Assembly: GCA_003008705.1 (NCBI GenBank)
Contig: PDUO01000008.1
Coordinates: forward strand, 992,001-1,056,000
Source: Pezicula radicicola
Taxonomy: Eukaryota; Ascomycota; Leotiomycetes; Helotiales; Dermateaceae
DNA: 64,000 nt
Direction: 5' to 3'
In this document: piece after piece, positions 10,014 to 22,317 of the stretch
Position numbering within the stretch: position 1 is the first letter of the stretch
Layout: each line of letters begins with the position of its first letter
The notes under the pieces: model-generated
Seen by the model: only the letters and a program-made list of their open reading frames with translations
Databases searched by the model: none
What the model was told of the DNA's origin: nothing
Position numbers and translations under genes: made by a program

Positions 10014-13003
10014 ATGGCAAGCCATTCGAAATATTCCCGTGATGGGACGCACTCGGGTCAAGTAAGAGTGAACAATTTTGTTCTTATGCAGTACTCTTTT
10101 TCTGATGTGGTCGCTTTCTAGTACTATTCATCCCATGCTCCCTCGAGTAATTCGGACTCAGGACATTCATTCGCTTCAGCAAGAGGCATGGGTCCGCCAC
10201 CAATGGAGTATCCATCGCAGATTGACTTCAATTCAAGAGTATTGCCAACTCCCTCAATCTCCCACAGTTGGGACTCCTCAATTTCTCTGTCAAATGGCTA
10301 TGGAGATGTGCAGCCTGCATATGGATCGTCAAATCTAAGCAGGAGTCAGTCCTTTCCCGACGAGAATCAGGCCCGCGCTCCAATACAGGATCCGATTCAG
10401 AAATGGTATTCTGGAAATGATGGTCCTTGGATACCCCAAGCTGTTATACCCGATGAGAGGCCACAGAACAGGCATGATATTGACCGTATAACGTTGCCAT
10501 TTGACTACCGACAAACAAATCCATTGGACAATGGATCTCATCAATATGGCGTGCCTCCGTCCGACTCTGGCTATGGCACTCGCCGGAGCATTGGAACTGC
10601 TTCAGTCTTTGGTCCTGATCTTGCCGAACGAGAGCATCCTGATCAGGACTGCCATAGTCTGGCAGGCCATATGGGAGAATTCTCCCCTTTCCAGGGTATT
10701 GACGTTTTACACTCTCATGAGCCTCGAGGCAATGAATCCTGGCCACCTCCCAATCCTATCCAGGTCACAGTATCGGAATCCAGTAGCTTGGTTTGCCCAT
10801 CGTGCAAGAAACCTGTTAAGACCCCATCTGAAATGAAGTGAGCTACCACCTCTCTCCACCTGTGAAAATGCTAAGCGCTCCTAGGAAGCATGAACTCCGT
10901 CACACCAAACCCTTTGTTTGCGATATCTCTGGCTGTCTACGAAAGGAAGGTTTTAGTACTTCCAATGATCTCGAGAGACATATAAAGAGTAAACATCCCG
11001 ATACAATCACGAAATCAGAGTCCATAAAGACGTACCGTTGTCAAGTGCAAGGATGCAAGTCTAAGGATAAGCCGTGGCCACGCTTGGATAATTTCAGGAG
11101 CCATCTAAAGCGTATCCATAAAATGAATGATGACCCACAGCTCGATGCCCTTGTCCAACGGTATGTGATGACGCTTTGGAGAATATTGATTCTTTAAATA
11201 ACTGATGTGTTTCATAGTTCTGCATATGTGGAGTATCCAACTCTAACCACCGACAAGCCTAAGGATCAGATAAGCATGCCGTCCCATTCTCATGATCCTC
11301 AGAATCAAATGCATTTTTCATCTGCCAGGCCGAGCAGCCTCCCTAGCTACCAGTCCAGTGGACATGCTTTGTGGAATGATGTCTGTCTAGACAACCGAAA
11401 GCCACCATCCAATATCTCAGTTACATCCACAAAACCAAACCCCGAGAATTCTAAACCTCCACCTCCTAGCATGCAGACAGATGTATCCCCACCTAGAGGC
11501 CATCATAAGGAAACTATCCAGCCACAAGAGGTTCATAACGAAGCAGTGCCAATGGAGCCAGTTACCTCAACCCCAGTCGGATTGATGGATTTAGTCAAAA
11601 GTAGCGAGCGCACAAGTCCCGACTTTTCAAAATCTGCAAAGAAAATTACTTCAGGCAAGAAACAGGGTGCATCAGCCGCAGCTACAGACGCCACAATCGC
11701 AGAAGTTATCCGAGGTGTATTGGCTGGAACAAGCTTTGCTGATCGTAGTGGTACCCCGCTCTCACCTATAGGTGCACATCATTTAAAAGATGCAGAAGCT
11801 TTATCAGGACAAAAACATAAGTCTGGGCCTGGCTCAATGGCCCCCCCTGCAAATCAGCTTACTAAGCGTTCAGATGTGGTAGAAGATCAATCCAAAAAGG
11901 AAAGCTCCCATGAAGTTCAGACTGAAAAGGATCTCCTTGCTCTGGAGGTACTTAAGGTATTGCGCGAGCAAGGCTACATTGTTGAGAAAGACCCTAGCAT
12001 CCCTGCCGCACCCAAACAGAACCCAGGATCTATAGCTAGCAATAAGAGTGAGAACCAAGTGGTGTGTAACAAGTGTCAGAAGTTCAGAGGCCGGCCTTGC
12101 GAACTGAAGTATGCTCTGCTCTATCTCCATTAACTCTTTCCTCTGCTAATGAGTGTCAAAAGGAAGCATATGAAGCGGCACGAGCGGCCATATGGCTGCA
12201 CCTTCCCAAGTTGCAACAAGACTTTCGGTAGTAAAAATGACTGGAAGCGACACGAGAACTCGCAACACTTCCAGCTCGAAACCTGGCGCTGCAGCGAATC
12301 CAAACCAGGAGGTCCCTCTGAAGAGAAAGGCGGCAGTGCATGCGCAAAGGTGTGTTACCGCCGCCAGACCTTCAAAGAACACCTCACCAAAGACCATCAG
12401 ATCAATGATTCTGACCTCCTCACTCAGAAAGCTGAGAAGTGTCGGATTGGAAGGAATTGTCAAGCAAGGTTTTGGTGTGGCTTTTGTATCGAGACGGTGG
12501 ATTTGAAAAGGAAGGGCTTGGATGCTTGGACTGAACGGTTTAATCATATTGATGATCATTTTATGGGGAGGTCCGGTAGGGTTGAGACGAGGATAGAGAA
12601 TTGGGTTCCTGTCGATAGTGATAAGCCGAAGGGGAAGGAGACTCCACAGTCGTTGGATTCTTCAACTGGAGAGGACCATGAGAGCTCCTCGCCGGATTCT
12701 GACTCCCCTCCCTCCGCTGCAGCTGCTGTTCAGAACAACAAGAAACGAGCCGCCACCGATGATGATTCGAATCAACCGAGGAAACAGGCACGGAAGAATA
12801 CTCTTGTTAAGATCATCACATGTGTAAGTCACCCTATACACAAACACTAAACCTCACCATGATTTGATCTAATAATATAATAGTGCCAATGCAGGTTGGA
12901 ACATGACGCTAAGGTCAACGATAGCTGTACCCTTTGCGCAGATGTGCATTGGTTCTGCGATAGCTGCACAAAAAGTTGGAAGGACACTCGAAATGATTGT
13001 TGA
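10014..13003 (+). CDS. C2H2 zinc-finger protein, six exons, two finger modules
   Basis: Model: exons 10014-10061, 10122-10837, 10885-11160, 11218-12108, 12163-12823 and 12884-13003; 2712 nt, 903 residues, in frame throughout. Introns are 47-60 nt. Probably a nuclear DNA-binding regulator. Module A (about residues 236-328) has a finger starting CPSC and ending HELRH, then a CDISGC finger and a CQVQGC finger. After some 300 disordered residues rich in Ser, Pro and Lys, module B (about 628-717) has CNKC...HMKRH, then CTFPSC with KNDWKRH, then a WRC finger. The C-terminus (864-903) is a Cys-rich cluster with about nine Cys that may bind zinc. The KN(D/E)WKRH...SQH finger is shared with the gene at 15031. 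The tiny first exon (16 codons) is supported by splice sites and frame continuity. Confidence 0.85.
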
Positions 13004-14155
13004 CAATAGTATTATTAAAATTTCAACGCAGGTTCACGATAATATCTCATAAGAACATGATTTCTGTGGAACTCTTGAGAACAGTCAGGTATGGGTGTAT
13101 GATAAGCTCAGCGCGCGGGTATATCGCAATGGGAATTAGTTTCTATTTTTCTTGAACATCGCTAGCATCCATGATTATTTTACCTGCACAGCACACCAAT
13201 GAATGGATGGACGAACAGCGCAAACTCAAAGTAGGTGTCTTTTGGATGAAACGCTCCATTTGGGCTTCCCGTTTTCAGATACTAAGTGTAACTACACAAT
13301 AATCAATCACCTTAAACCATCACTTCAAACGGTCAAACCCTTAACACCCTCACATCCACGATTTTGAGGCCTCCATTCACAACAATTGTGACCGAAAATA
13401 TCTCATGGCGTCTGAGTTTTCCTCATCTTCTCTCCAATAACTGCGACTCAGCCGCAGCTGATAACCAGCGCATGCAGAGCCTGAAGGGGGAGCCTCGCTC
13501 GCTTAGCCCCCAACTTTTGATTGTGAGATGGTGTGGGAGGTCGACTTGTGATTCGATGGCACCCCGAACAAAAAGTTTCCCACAGCCACACCCATGTTTG
13601 CAGCTCCGCCCGACTGCTACTCAAAACCGGACACCGAACCTCACCGAGCTGCTGGTCCGGATTTTACACGTCGTGCAGAAATGAGGCTGCCCTTGCCTTT
13701 CAGGAATATTGAGTCGCTTGCCGCGAGAAGACAAACTTGAGACGCGACCATGGGACGAACTGGATGGAAAGTTGTACGACTCAGGCAAGATTTTCTTTCT
13801 TTTTTTCCCTTCGGTCTCGGCCTATAAGCGCTTTTGTGACTGTCATTGCAACTAAGGTGGACGTATTAAGCGCTCTGGAAATATAAACGCCCATGGCGTA
13901 TAAACTCCGCAATCGAGGGCTTGCCCATCGTACCGAATCTGTCAGAGGCCGCATATTTGGGGGCATTCCAACATTTCTTCTCTAGCCCCCGCACCCCTCC
14001 TCTTGTGAACACGTTCTTCTTTGACATAAAGATAAGATGCGTCGAACAGGGGTTGCAGAAGTTGAAAAAATGAGAGGTTTCATTTATGAGAAAAGCAGGG
14101 TATGGTGTTAACACTGACTGATACTAGCCGGGCGAGAGTGGTTTGAGCCTCTCAA
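13004..14155. other. intergenic, no gene seen
   Basis: 3' flank of the zinc-finger gene followed by unstructured sequence. A plus-strand ORF at 13364-13684 has no domain-like features. Confidence 0.55.
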
Positions 14156-14584
14156 TTATGTGCTTGTAGAGGCAGCAGTCGAGAAAATATGTCCTCTTGG
14201 TTGCCCTGTCTGCCTTACGCCCAAACAAGGGGGGCTCATTCGTGCTTTTGATTTTCGTACGACAACCATCACAAGAGCCGTCGGGCCCTTATTGGATCTC
14301 TCACCCACTTCCTCCAGACTGAGAAGCCCATCCACTTGGAATGGTTGGTGATCTTCTGCAGTGAAGAGGGGCGCAGTACATGCTCTTTCTATTCCATCAC
14401 CCATGTCCTCCACCAACATCCAGGGGCATGCATTGCAGCGTGCATGTGTTTCTAATGAGGTTTCGCTGGGCCAGGGCCAGAAATGAGGCTCTGCGTCTAG
14501 CACACCGAGCGGATTGAGTTTGACTCGGGACCAAGCAAGACGATGTGCGGGTAAGGTTGTGGAGGCTTGATATGTCGGGGGCAT
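14156..14584 (-). CDS. possible orphan ORF, 142 codons
   Basis: Open frame from an ATG at 14584 with a purine-rich leader (AAAGAAGATG). The predicted peptide has ordinary composition (two Cys in a CNACPW segment, an acidic EDMGDG stretch), but no signal peptide, membrane span or known domain. Nothing flanking supports it. It may be a lineage-specific gene or chance. Confidence 0.22.
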   Translation of the reverse strand: MPPTYQASTTLPAHRLAWSRVKLNPLGVLDAEPHFWPWPSETSLETHARCNACPWMLVEDMGDGIERACTAPLFTAEDHQPFQVDGLLSLEEVGERSNKGPTALVMVVVRKSKARMSPPCLGVRQTGQPRGHIFSTAASTST

Positions 14585-15030
14585 CTTCTTTTCTCTTTTT
14601 CAGATCTTTTTTATAACCAGAATCTCACTGCGCCGTACTTTCCTGTATTGCTTCGCCTCAATACCACCCATCTACCACTTGACGTCTTCTCCAAGTGGCT
14701 TCATAGAGCAGTCTTTGTGCCCTTCGCGTAGTTGTGTTCTCAAGTACATAATTGTGCAAAGGTCAGCACGTCGTTTGCCGTGGTTCCTGTAAGCTATCTT
14801 ACCTATTCACCAGCTCATCCGATCTCGACGTTGGCCAATTACTCGCGCTAATACTCTAACAAAGGCACATGGTAATACAGAAAGATAGGCGATGTTGTGA
14901 GTAGTGAATTTTTTGAGCAAACAAGGCGTTCTCAACTTCACTACTGTGTCGCAGCACGCTTAGGTGCTATAACCGCAAATTGTTTTCCTACACAACACAA
15001 CCCACGCGATCAAGAGATCGGCCTTCGACA

Positions 15031-16857
15031 ATGGCTTACAATACGCCATATTCTGGAATGAATTCCCAGAATTCGTTGAATTCAACAATCCCACATCCTC
15101 AAATCTACTCGCAAGAAGACATGGACTTCTGGATGCAGAATGATTCCATGCAGCAAAATATCGACCCATCACTACGCGCTCACCAACTTCAAAGTGGATG
15201 GCCATCACAGGAGCAAGGTCAACAGCCACTTCAACGCTGGGCCGCGGAACCAGAAAAGATGCTCTTTACCACCAGCAGCACAGCCAGCATGCAGATGAGT
15301 CATCACCCCAGACACCAGCACTTCCAAGATCCCTCCTTTGGCACAACTTCTTCATTCCCGAGGACTATGAGAGGTAAAAACACGGATATTGGACAGCGCA
15401 TGGATTCTCCCGCGCCATCTTCTTCTCATGAACCATCTTCTACATGCAGCAGTGCTTTGAGTCCTCCTGCTGAGGCGCAAGAGTACTATGCACCTTCAGA
15501 AACATACTACTCTCCACACCAACACATGCAAGACGACTACAGCTTTGCACACCTAAATCTCCACCAAGGACTGCCGGATCTCCAACTTCCATCACAAGTC
15601 CAGGCTTATCTGCAGCAAAATGGATATCCCTACAACCATGGCGTCAATCTCAGTCAAGTCCAAGGATTCGCAGATCCCGATCTCCAGGACTCTTCTGTCT
15701 TTGAAGCACAAGCCGACGAAGGATATATGGAAGAGCTAAGAAATGATTACCATACCATGGATGATATCCACCAACATTTCAAAGGTACAGGTCCCCATCA
15801 TACACACTACCATGCCACCACGGACGAAGGACTCGGCGCATCAATCAAAGACGAAGCCTCGCCTCAAAACCAGCTAGAAATGGATCAAGACATGGAAGCA
15901 GGTTCAGACGACGAAGAAGATGCCGAAGCCGATGTAGATCAAGATGAAATTATCGTGGCCCAGTATCCAGACCCGGATCCTCAAGATGATGATCTCGACT
16001 CAGATACCGAATACAAGCCCGCAGCACGCAGCTCCACTAAAGCTAGCACTCGAAACTCGTCTCGACGAACAAGCGCCAAGAACCCACGTACCCAACCTTC
16101 TTCAAACCGCATTACCAAATCCACTTACCACTCCAACACCAAATCTACTTCTGCTTCCGGATCCCGGTCTACCGGAGGAGGGAAATTAACCTGTAAACAA
16201 TGTCCCTCACTTCCACCCTTCACCAACCTCTCCGCTCTTCAAACACACAGTGCTAAAGTACACACTCGTCCCTTCACATGTATCTTCTCTTTCGCAGGCT
16301 GCACTTCTACCTTCACTAGTAAAAACGAATGGAAACGACACGTCTCATCCCAACACCTCGCCTTAACCTACTGGTGCTGCACACTCGGCACATGTTCCAA
16401 ATCCAACAACGGAAACGGAGCAGAATTCAACCGAAAAGATCTCTTTACTCAACATTTAAGACGAATGCATGCTCCATTTGCGGTTAAGAGGAAGGGTGAG
16501 AAGGGTAGTGCTGTTGCCAAGGAGTGGGAGGAGAGTGTTAGGTCTTTGCAGACTGCTTGTGAACGCGTTAGGAGGGAGGCACCTGAGAGATTGGGTTGTT
16601 GTGTTAGTGGTTGTGAGGGGACTGAGTTTTTGGGGAAGACGGCTTGGGATGAGAGGATGGAACATGTTGGGAAGCATTTGGATAAGGGGGTTTTGGTTGA
16701 TAATGGACGGGATCGTTTGCTTTTGGAGTGGGCTTTGGGACAGGGTGTTGTTGGGGCGGGGGCTGGTGGAAGGTGGACGCTTTGTGGTTCTGGTGGTGTT
16801 GGTGTTGGTGTTCGTAGGGATGGTGCGGAGGAGGATGCTGAGGGTGAGGATGAGTGA
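15031..16857 (+). CDS. C2H2 zinc-finger protein, intronless
   Basis: 608 residues from the first in-frame ATG at 15031. Probably a nuclear transcription factor. The N-terminal ~290 residues are Gln/Ser/His/Tyr-rich and disordered. An acidic stretch (SDDEEDAEADVDQDE, about 291-310) is followed by a Ser/Thr/Arg-rich basic linker. Fingers occupy about 387-483: CKQC...HSAKVH, then CIFSFAGC with KNEWKRHVSSQH, then a WCC...HLRRMH finger. The middle finger matches that of the gene at 10014, so the two are relatives within one fungal C2H2 family, here 2 kb apart on the same strand but with different gene structure (none versus five introns). The last 400 bases are strongly G/T-rich and encode a Gly/Val-rich tail. 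Confidence 0.85.
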   Translation: MAYNTPYSGMNSQNSLNSTIPHPQIYSQEDMDFWMQNDSMQQNIDPSLRAHQLQSGWPSQEQGQQPLQRWAAEPEKMLFTTSSTASMQMSHHPRHQHFQDPSFGTTSSFPRTMRGKNTDIGQRMDSPAPSSSHEPSSTCSSALSPPAEAQEYYAPSETYYSPHQHMQDDYSFAHLNLHQGLPDLQLPSQVQAYLQQNGYPYNHGVNLSQVQGFADPDLQDSSVFEAQADEGYMEELRNDYHTMDDIHQHFKGTGPHHTHYHATTDEGLGASIKDEASPQNQLEMDQDMEAGSDDEEDAEADVDQDEIIVAQYPDPDPQDDDLDSDTEYKPAARSSTKASTRNSSRRTSAKNPRTQPSSNRITKSTYHSNTKSTSASGSRSTGGGKLTCKQCPSLPPFTNLSALQTHSAKVHTRPFTCIFSFAGCTSTFTSKNEWKRHVSSQHLALTYWCCTLGTCSKSNNGNGAEFNRKDLFTQHLRRMHAPFAVKRKGEKGSAVAKEWEESVRSLQTACERVRREAPERLGCCVSGCEGTEFLGKTAWDERMEHVGKHLDKGVLVDNGRDRLLLEWALGQGVVGAGAGGRWTLCGSGGVGVGVRRDGAEEDAEGEDE

Positions 16858-17776
16858 GCTTTTATCTCGCTCGTCTAGAAACTCTGAGTAGTGAGTATGG
16901 GTGGTTGTTGATCTGGGTGGCAATACCCTTTCTTTCTCTCTGGTGTTCCTGGCGCTTCACGAAATGACGATATGATGGCATGGGATGGGATGGGATATGA
17001 TGCGATACGTTAGATACCTCTTTGCCTCATTGCTTTAATTTCTTTCCTTGTCTCTTCTTTCTTTTGTTTTACTTTTCCTTTTTTCAACAAAGGATACTTG
17101 GGATGGGAAACTCGGAAGACAAATAATGGTGGCATAGGATGGGTTGGGATGGTATGATCAATGGCCCCCAATTTTTTTTTAATGAATTAATGTATGACAT
17201 ACTACTTCTTTGTACTTTTTGCACACCCAAAAATATTATGGTGGATGGCCATGATCATAGATGGAGAGAAGAAAAAAATAGATATTTTTGCTTTTTTCTC
17301 TCGAGATCTTGGTTTGTTGATTTGTGATGTGTACTAGTCTTTTACTTCTATGCTTCCATGATTCCATGATTCTAAGCCTGGGTTCCTTTCTTTGTTATGA
17401 GATAATGCGAAGAGTTCTTTGTATCTCTGTCTTGTCATAGATACACATGAATACACGCGTATGCTTGCAATCGTGTAGTGTTTTGTCGCTCCCCCCTTCC
17501 TTTGCTCGCTTAAGCTGGGAGGGTTAGGCAGAGGGAGGTTGTAATCTTGCGTTTTTTGGAATATCCCTTTAACAATTAGGAAAATAATGAACATAGTATT
17601 AAATTTATTCAGCACCTCGCTTATCATTAATGTACGCATGCTGAAGTTTCTTACCATTCAATAAGAAGTGAAATCTCAAAGGGTGAACAGCAATACCAAA
17701 GGATCTAGTCTCTCAAGTTAAAAAGTGTAGATTCTTTTAGTCGGTGTCATTTACTTTGTATTATTGTATGATTATC
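16858..17776. other. intergenic between convergent genes
   Basis: Shared 3' flanks of the zinc-finger gene (+) and the amidase (-). Contains GGGATGGGATGG-type simple sequence near 16980-17000 and T-rich tracts. No gene seen. Confidence 0.6.
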
Positions 17777-19693
17777 TCAAACATTATTAACCGGTATATT
17801 CCTACTCCTGTAATCCAACCACCTAGGCAACATACTCTCCCTCCCCATCCCCTCACGTACCAGGGCATCCTCAATAGCACTAGCCCATTTCACTAGACTG
17901 GCTTCGCTCCAAGAAGTACCCATCAACGCCAATCCGAACGGCATACCCGTCTCCTCACTAACACCAGCAGGTACAGTAATCATCGGATATCCAGCTTGAG
18001 CAGCAATTTGATAAGTTTGTCCCACATCCGGAGGAACAAGTAATGCATCAACAGGACTCCCGTCATTGGCAAGCGCAGCATCGATTCCTTCTTCGCGTGT
18101 TGTACGATGTATGAAGGATAATGCTTGCCAATATGTTTCATCCATTATACCACCTGATTCTAATGATGCGTTAAAGCCGTCTTGTCCTGATTCAAAGGCT
18201 GGATGGATATTTGGGATTCCTCCTTCTGTTCCTACGTTGGCGATGTTGTAGTTGACTATATCTTGTAAGGAACGGATATCTGTGTTGTTTAGTTCGCTCA
18301 GGTAAGAGGCTATGTCGTTGTAGAAATCTACTTTTACTACTGTATATTCTGATTCGTTTGCGTAGCCTCTAGTAGTCCCATAATCCCAGTTCCAGCCGTC
18401 TGGAGAAACGATAGTTTCCCAGTGGGGTAGTTCGGTTCCGTTTATTATGGTTGCGCCGGCAGATTCTAGGTGGGTTATTAGGGTGAGGAGGTCTTGGAGT
18501 TGGGCGGGTGGTGTGTATTGCCAGAAGGAGAGCCATGGTAGGCCGAAGGTCGCACCTTTTAGGGAGGTGGAGTTCGTGAGGTATTGCGTGTAGCCTCCTT
18601 CTGGTGTTTGTTGAATTAGTGTGTAGTTGTCGTTTGGATCGGGCCCATAGATTGTGTCGAGGCAATATGTTGCGTCGCGGACTGTTTTTGCGAAACATCC
18701 TACTGTGTCTTGGTTGTGGGATTCGGGGATTACGCTGTGGTGTGTTAGTGGGTGGTGAATAAGTGTGAGTGGTATTGAGAGGAATGACATACTTTGCACG
18801 GGATGTTAGGCCTACTGTTGGCTTGAATCCAACTAAAGCATTACGCTCCGCTGGATTTATCACACTTCCATCAGTCTCCGTCCCCAAAGCAAAAGTAACA
18901 ATATTAGCAGCGACAGCAGCAGCACTTCCAGAACTACTTCCACCAGGATTAGTGGTAAGATTATAAGGTGATCTAGCTTGACCACCTCTTGCAGAATAAC
19001 CTTCAGAATAGTAATTCGATCTCATGTCTGCCCATTCACTAAGTGTTGCATGTCCCATTAATACAGCACCTGCTTCACGCAATTTAGCTACCACGTGAGC
19101 ATCTCGTGGGACGATAGATCCGAGTAACATCCAGGAACCTGCTGTCGTTTCCATTTTGTCTTTGGTTGCTATGTTGTCTTTTACGAGGAAGGGGATTCCG
19201 TGTAGGGGTCCTCGGATGCTTCCTTGTGCTCGTTCGGTGTCGAGGGCGCTGGCTATTTCTAAGAGGTCGGGATTTAGTTCCATGGTGGCGCTGAGTGGTT
19301 GTTAGTGAGGCTTTTGTAGAAATTGAGGTTGAAGCATACATACCGGGTATATTCATCTACTTGGAAAATTCGTTGTAGATAGCACATGACGATCTTAACG
19401 GAAGTCAAAGTCCCATTTGACATGGCCTCTTGCAATTGATCGATTGTAGCTTCCTCCAACTTGAATCCATGGCATAATGGCATTGGGAATTGGCCACTAT
19501 CTGCTGCTGTTCCATTCTGGAGGATTGGAAAGTCATATGCGGATGGTGATTCGAGAATCTGATTTGCTAACACCTGAGAGGCATTATTGTACGATTGAAT
19601 AGTGCTTGTACAGTTTGTACTTGAGGTCGCGACGCATTCCGCTGCGAGGTTCAAGATACCCACAGTTGTGGCCAAGAGCAAAGCACCTATCAT
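17777..19693 (-). CDS. secreted amidase-signature (AS) family amidase
   Basis: Three exons: 19693-19344, 19290-18793 and 18734-17777 (introns 53 and 58 nt); 601 residues. AS-family amide hydrolase, related in fold to GatA and fatty acid amide hydrolase; substrate unknown. Catalytic triad is visible: Lys in LVKDNIA (about 154), cis-Ser in the PGGSSSGS block (about 235) and nucleophile Ser in TDGSV (about 259). The TSRAN/VIPESHNQDTVG junction across intron 2 matches the family's TSR..VIP.SHxQDTVG block, confirming splicing. The N-terminus (MIGALLLATTVG) looks like a signal peptide and several N-x-S/T sites suggest glycosylation. An upstream in-frame ATG at 19774 would add 27 residues, also hydrophobic, so the start is uncertain. 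Confidence 0.9.
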
Positions 19694-20443
19694 TGTCGCA
19701 ATGCTTGAAGGTAACGAGAGACAATGGCTAGGTGGAAAGAGGAGAAAAGAGAGAGGATACCTCAATGGATACATACATTGAGAAAGTGGGGTACAAGGAG
19801 AAAGAAGAGTCCGTATTCCTCAATTATTGAGATACAGGTATATTTCGGTTTGCTGCAGCTACCCTTGCATTATTGCCCCGCGGCTAGCGGTGAGCCCGCT
19901 GAGATAGTGAGATAAGAAAGGAGAATATTATTGTTGACATCTTGAACATCATATGCTCTCCTCGAAAGGAGGTAATAATGAGGATATACTGTGGTCAACA
20001 TGCGGAGACATCTTAATCTGTCTTCTGGAGGGCCCCATGCTTGTTGGTGTTTCGATTGGGATAGTGATACTCGAGCAGCTCACACTATCGCAATCCCCCT
20101 TTAGGCTAAGGGTTTTATGATGGAGGTTCAAAGATACGAAGGCATTGATGAAGAGAAGTAAAATGAAAAAGAATGTTTACCTTAGGTTGTGTTGCAAATC
20201 GTTTCATCAGAGGGCGCGACGGGAGATGTATGAGCACGTGATGGAAATGGCCCGGAATTTCACTTCACCGAATTTCCGCTGTCGTATTACGTATTCCGTA
20301 TTCCGTATACAAATGACCTAAACAGACGCGCATCAGCAGGCTCACTTGCATATCTTGCAGATGCTAGAGCCTGGAAAATGCTCCAGCTCTGGTCTCTACT
20401 CTTTAACTAAACACCTAATCCGAGTCCGAACCCGAATCTCAAG
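19694..20443. other. divergent promoter region
   Basis: Lies between the amidase (-) and the TMEM19-like gene (+), so it must hold both promoters (81 bases next to the amidase could instead be coding if the upstream ATG is used). Near 20285-20307 there is a TTACGTATTCCGTATTCCGTAT direct repeat (period 8). No gene seen. Confidence 0.6.
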
Positions 20444-21711
20444 ATGAAGGTCATAATAGCAGGTCCAATTACCTTGCTCATGGTATTGAGAGCTTATTCT
20501 CATAAAAGTCTCACGCCCGCTGGAATTGTTGCTGCGACATTGACAGCTATCGCACATGCTGTGCATCCGTGGAACTTGCCATTTGCGCTGCTGATTATAT
20601 TCTTCCTAGCTGGGACAAGAGTCACAAAGGTACCTGCAGAGTCAACAGCAGTACGAAAGTACGAGGGGTGCCGAATCATACTAACCATCTCAGATTAAGC
20701 ACGATGTCAAGGCTACCCTGACATTACAAGCAGGAGGCACTCCAGGAGGAGAAGGAGCGCGTACGCATATCCAAGGTGAGAATCTCAGTAGTACAACCAC
20801 TTCAGATTTTGTTGACCTTCATAGTGATTGCAAACTCCGGCGTCGCATCAATTCTTACACTCCTCCATGCGTACCAACTACACCAACGACAACAAGGATC
20901 TCTCCCGGGTCATTGGAGTAATTCTGGATGCTATCCATGGGCGCAAGACCTTTTGGTGGTTGGGATAGTTGCAAATTATGCAGCAGTCGCTGCGGATACC
21001 TTCAGTTCTGAACTTGGCATTCTTTCAAAATCTCAACCTCGTCTCATCACGTCTTGGAATCTTCGAAAAGTCCCCCCAGGCACAAATGGAGGAGTTACCA
21101 TATGGGGGCTTGCAGCAGGTTTATTGGGATCACTCATAATTGTCACTGCATCAATGGCATTCATACCCTTCTGCCCACCTAGATCCCCAACAGTTGGATG
21201 GAGTTTCAGAGACAGACAGCGATTCACGTTTGCACTGACTCTTTGGGGAGCGCTTGGTAGTGTACTTGATAGTTTATTGGGGGGTTGGTTCCAAGAAAGT
21301 GTAGTAGACACGAGAACTGGTAAGGTGGTAGAGGGTGAAGGGGGCAAGAGAGTTCTCCATTTTAAAGCGGGACCAAGCAGTATGCATTATCAAGCACGAG
21401 CAGATGTTAAAGCTGCTGTACTGGGTGGCGATGGTAAACACGCGATACCTAAGACAACTCCAGATAAGGGTAAATTGGAGGAGGAGCTTGATAAGAGGAT
21501 GGGTAGTATGCACAAATCCGATGCGAATAAGATATCGGGAACTCCCAACCCTGGCGACGAGCAACCAAGTCGTGTTGTTGAGAGTGGTTCCTTGGGATTG
21601 CTGGATAATAATGAGGTCAACTTTCTGATGGCTTTGACGATGAGTCTCAGTGCGATGGGAGTTGCCAGCTGGGTTTGGGGAGTTCCCATGCAGAGCATAT
21701 TCGTTTTTTAA
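20444..21711 (+). CDS. TMEM19/DUF92 family integral membrane protein
   Basis: Exons 20444-20629, 20694-20775 and 20825-21711 (introns 64 and 49 nt); 384 residues. Polytopic membrane protein of the TMEM19 family (PF01940); the family also includes the plant phytyl-phosphate kinase VTE6, but the fungal role is not established. Conserved blocks: KHDVKATLTL and GGEGARTHIQ in exon 2, then VIANSGVAS, AADTFSSELGILSKSQPRLITSW, VPPGTNGGVT and LLDNNEVNFL. The third exon must start at 20825 (acceptor CATAG), not at the more obvious CAG 18 bases earlier, because only this keeps frame and gives IQ-VIANS. About 6-7 hydrophobic spans. A hydrophilic, charged loop (about 255-330) precedes the last conserved segment. 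Confidence 0.88.
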
Positions 21712-22317
21712 TGATCACGATAGAGTTACAGGAGCATCTTGTCATGGACCACCATGTATTATATGCTCAACTACAAATAACCAATATTTCCACAGATGAC
21801 AAAGGAAATCGACGTACTGTGCGACGTCTGGTCACATCTGAGCTTGACTCCACAAGCCAACCTTCTAAAATTATTCCAACTTACAGAACCACCGAAATCC
21901 TACACGCTAACGCCTTGACAAAGAAAAATAGAAACGAGGGAAAACCATCTCCACAAAGGCGAGTCCAAATATTCTTAAGCTATCCGGACACGTATACCGC
22001 TAGGTTATAGTCGTGAGGTGAGCTAAACGCTCTTATTCAATCAAATACATGTATAACGATCTTCCACTCTTTCAGTATGTAGCGTGCTCTGGTAACCATA
22101 GGCTCACGCCACTTAATCTAGAGCTTCGGCGGCTGCACTTTGGTGGGGCCCGTTACCTGCGGTCGTGAGGTATAGTGAAATTTGTTGTTAAAGTTGATAA
22201 GTGGGTGCTGTTATCCTTCTTTAGTTTGGGTTTCGGAATGGGTATAACGCTATAAGAGTATTCAGTGATTAGGGTTACTTTCATTCACTCTTCCTGATCG
22301 TTTAGTTTCTTTGCTTA
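21712..22317. other. intergenic between convergent genes
   Basis: Shared 3' flank of the TMEM19-like gene and the large minus-strand gene. No gene or repeat seen. Confidence 0.6.

Noticed and set aside
9660..10065. Overlapping ORFs on both strands before the zinc-finger gene (133 and 119 codons)
   Set aside because: They cover the leader and first exon of the zinc-finger gene in other frames and lack recognisable sequence.
16456..16923. Minus-strand 155-codon ORF over the end of the second zinc-finger gene
   Set aside because: Thr/Pro/Asn-rich shadow of a G/T-rich coding strand; no domain.
20776..21711. Separate gene starting at 20776 with an upstream 84-residue membrane protein
   Set aside because: Both are exons of one TMEM19-like gene; splicing at 20629/20694 and 20775/20825 restores the family's conserved blocks.
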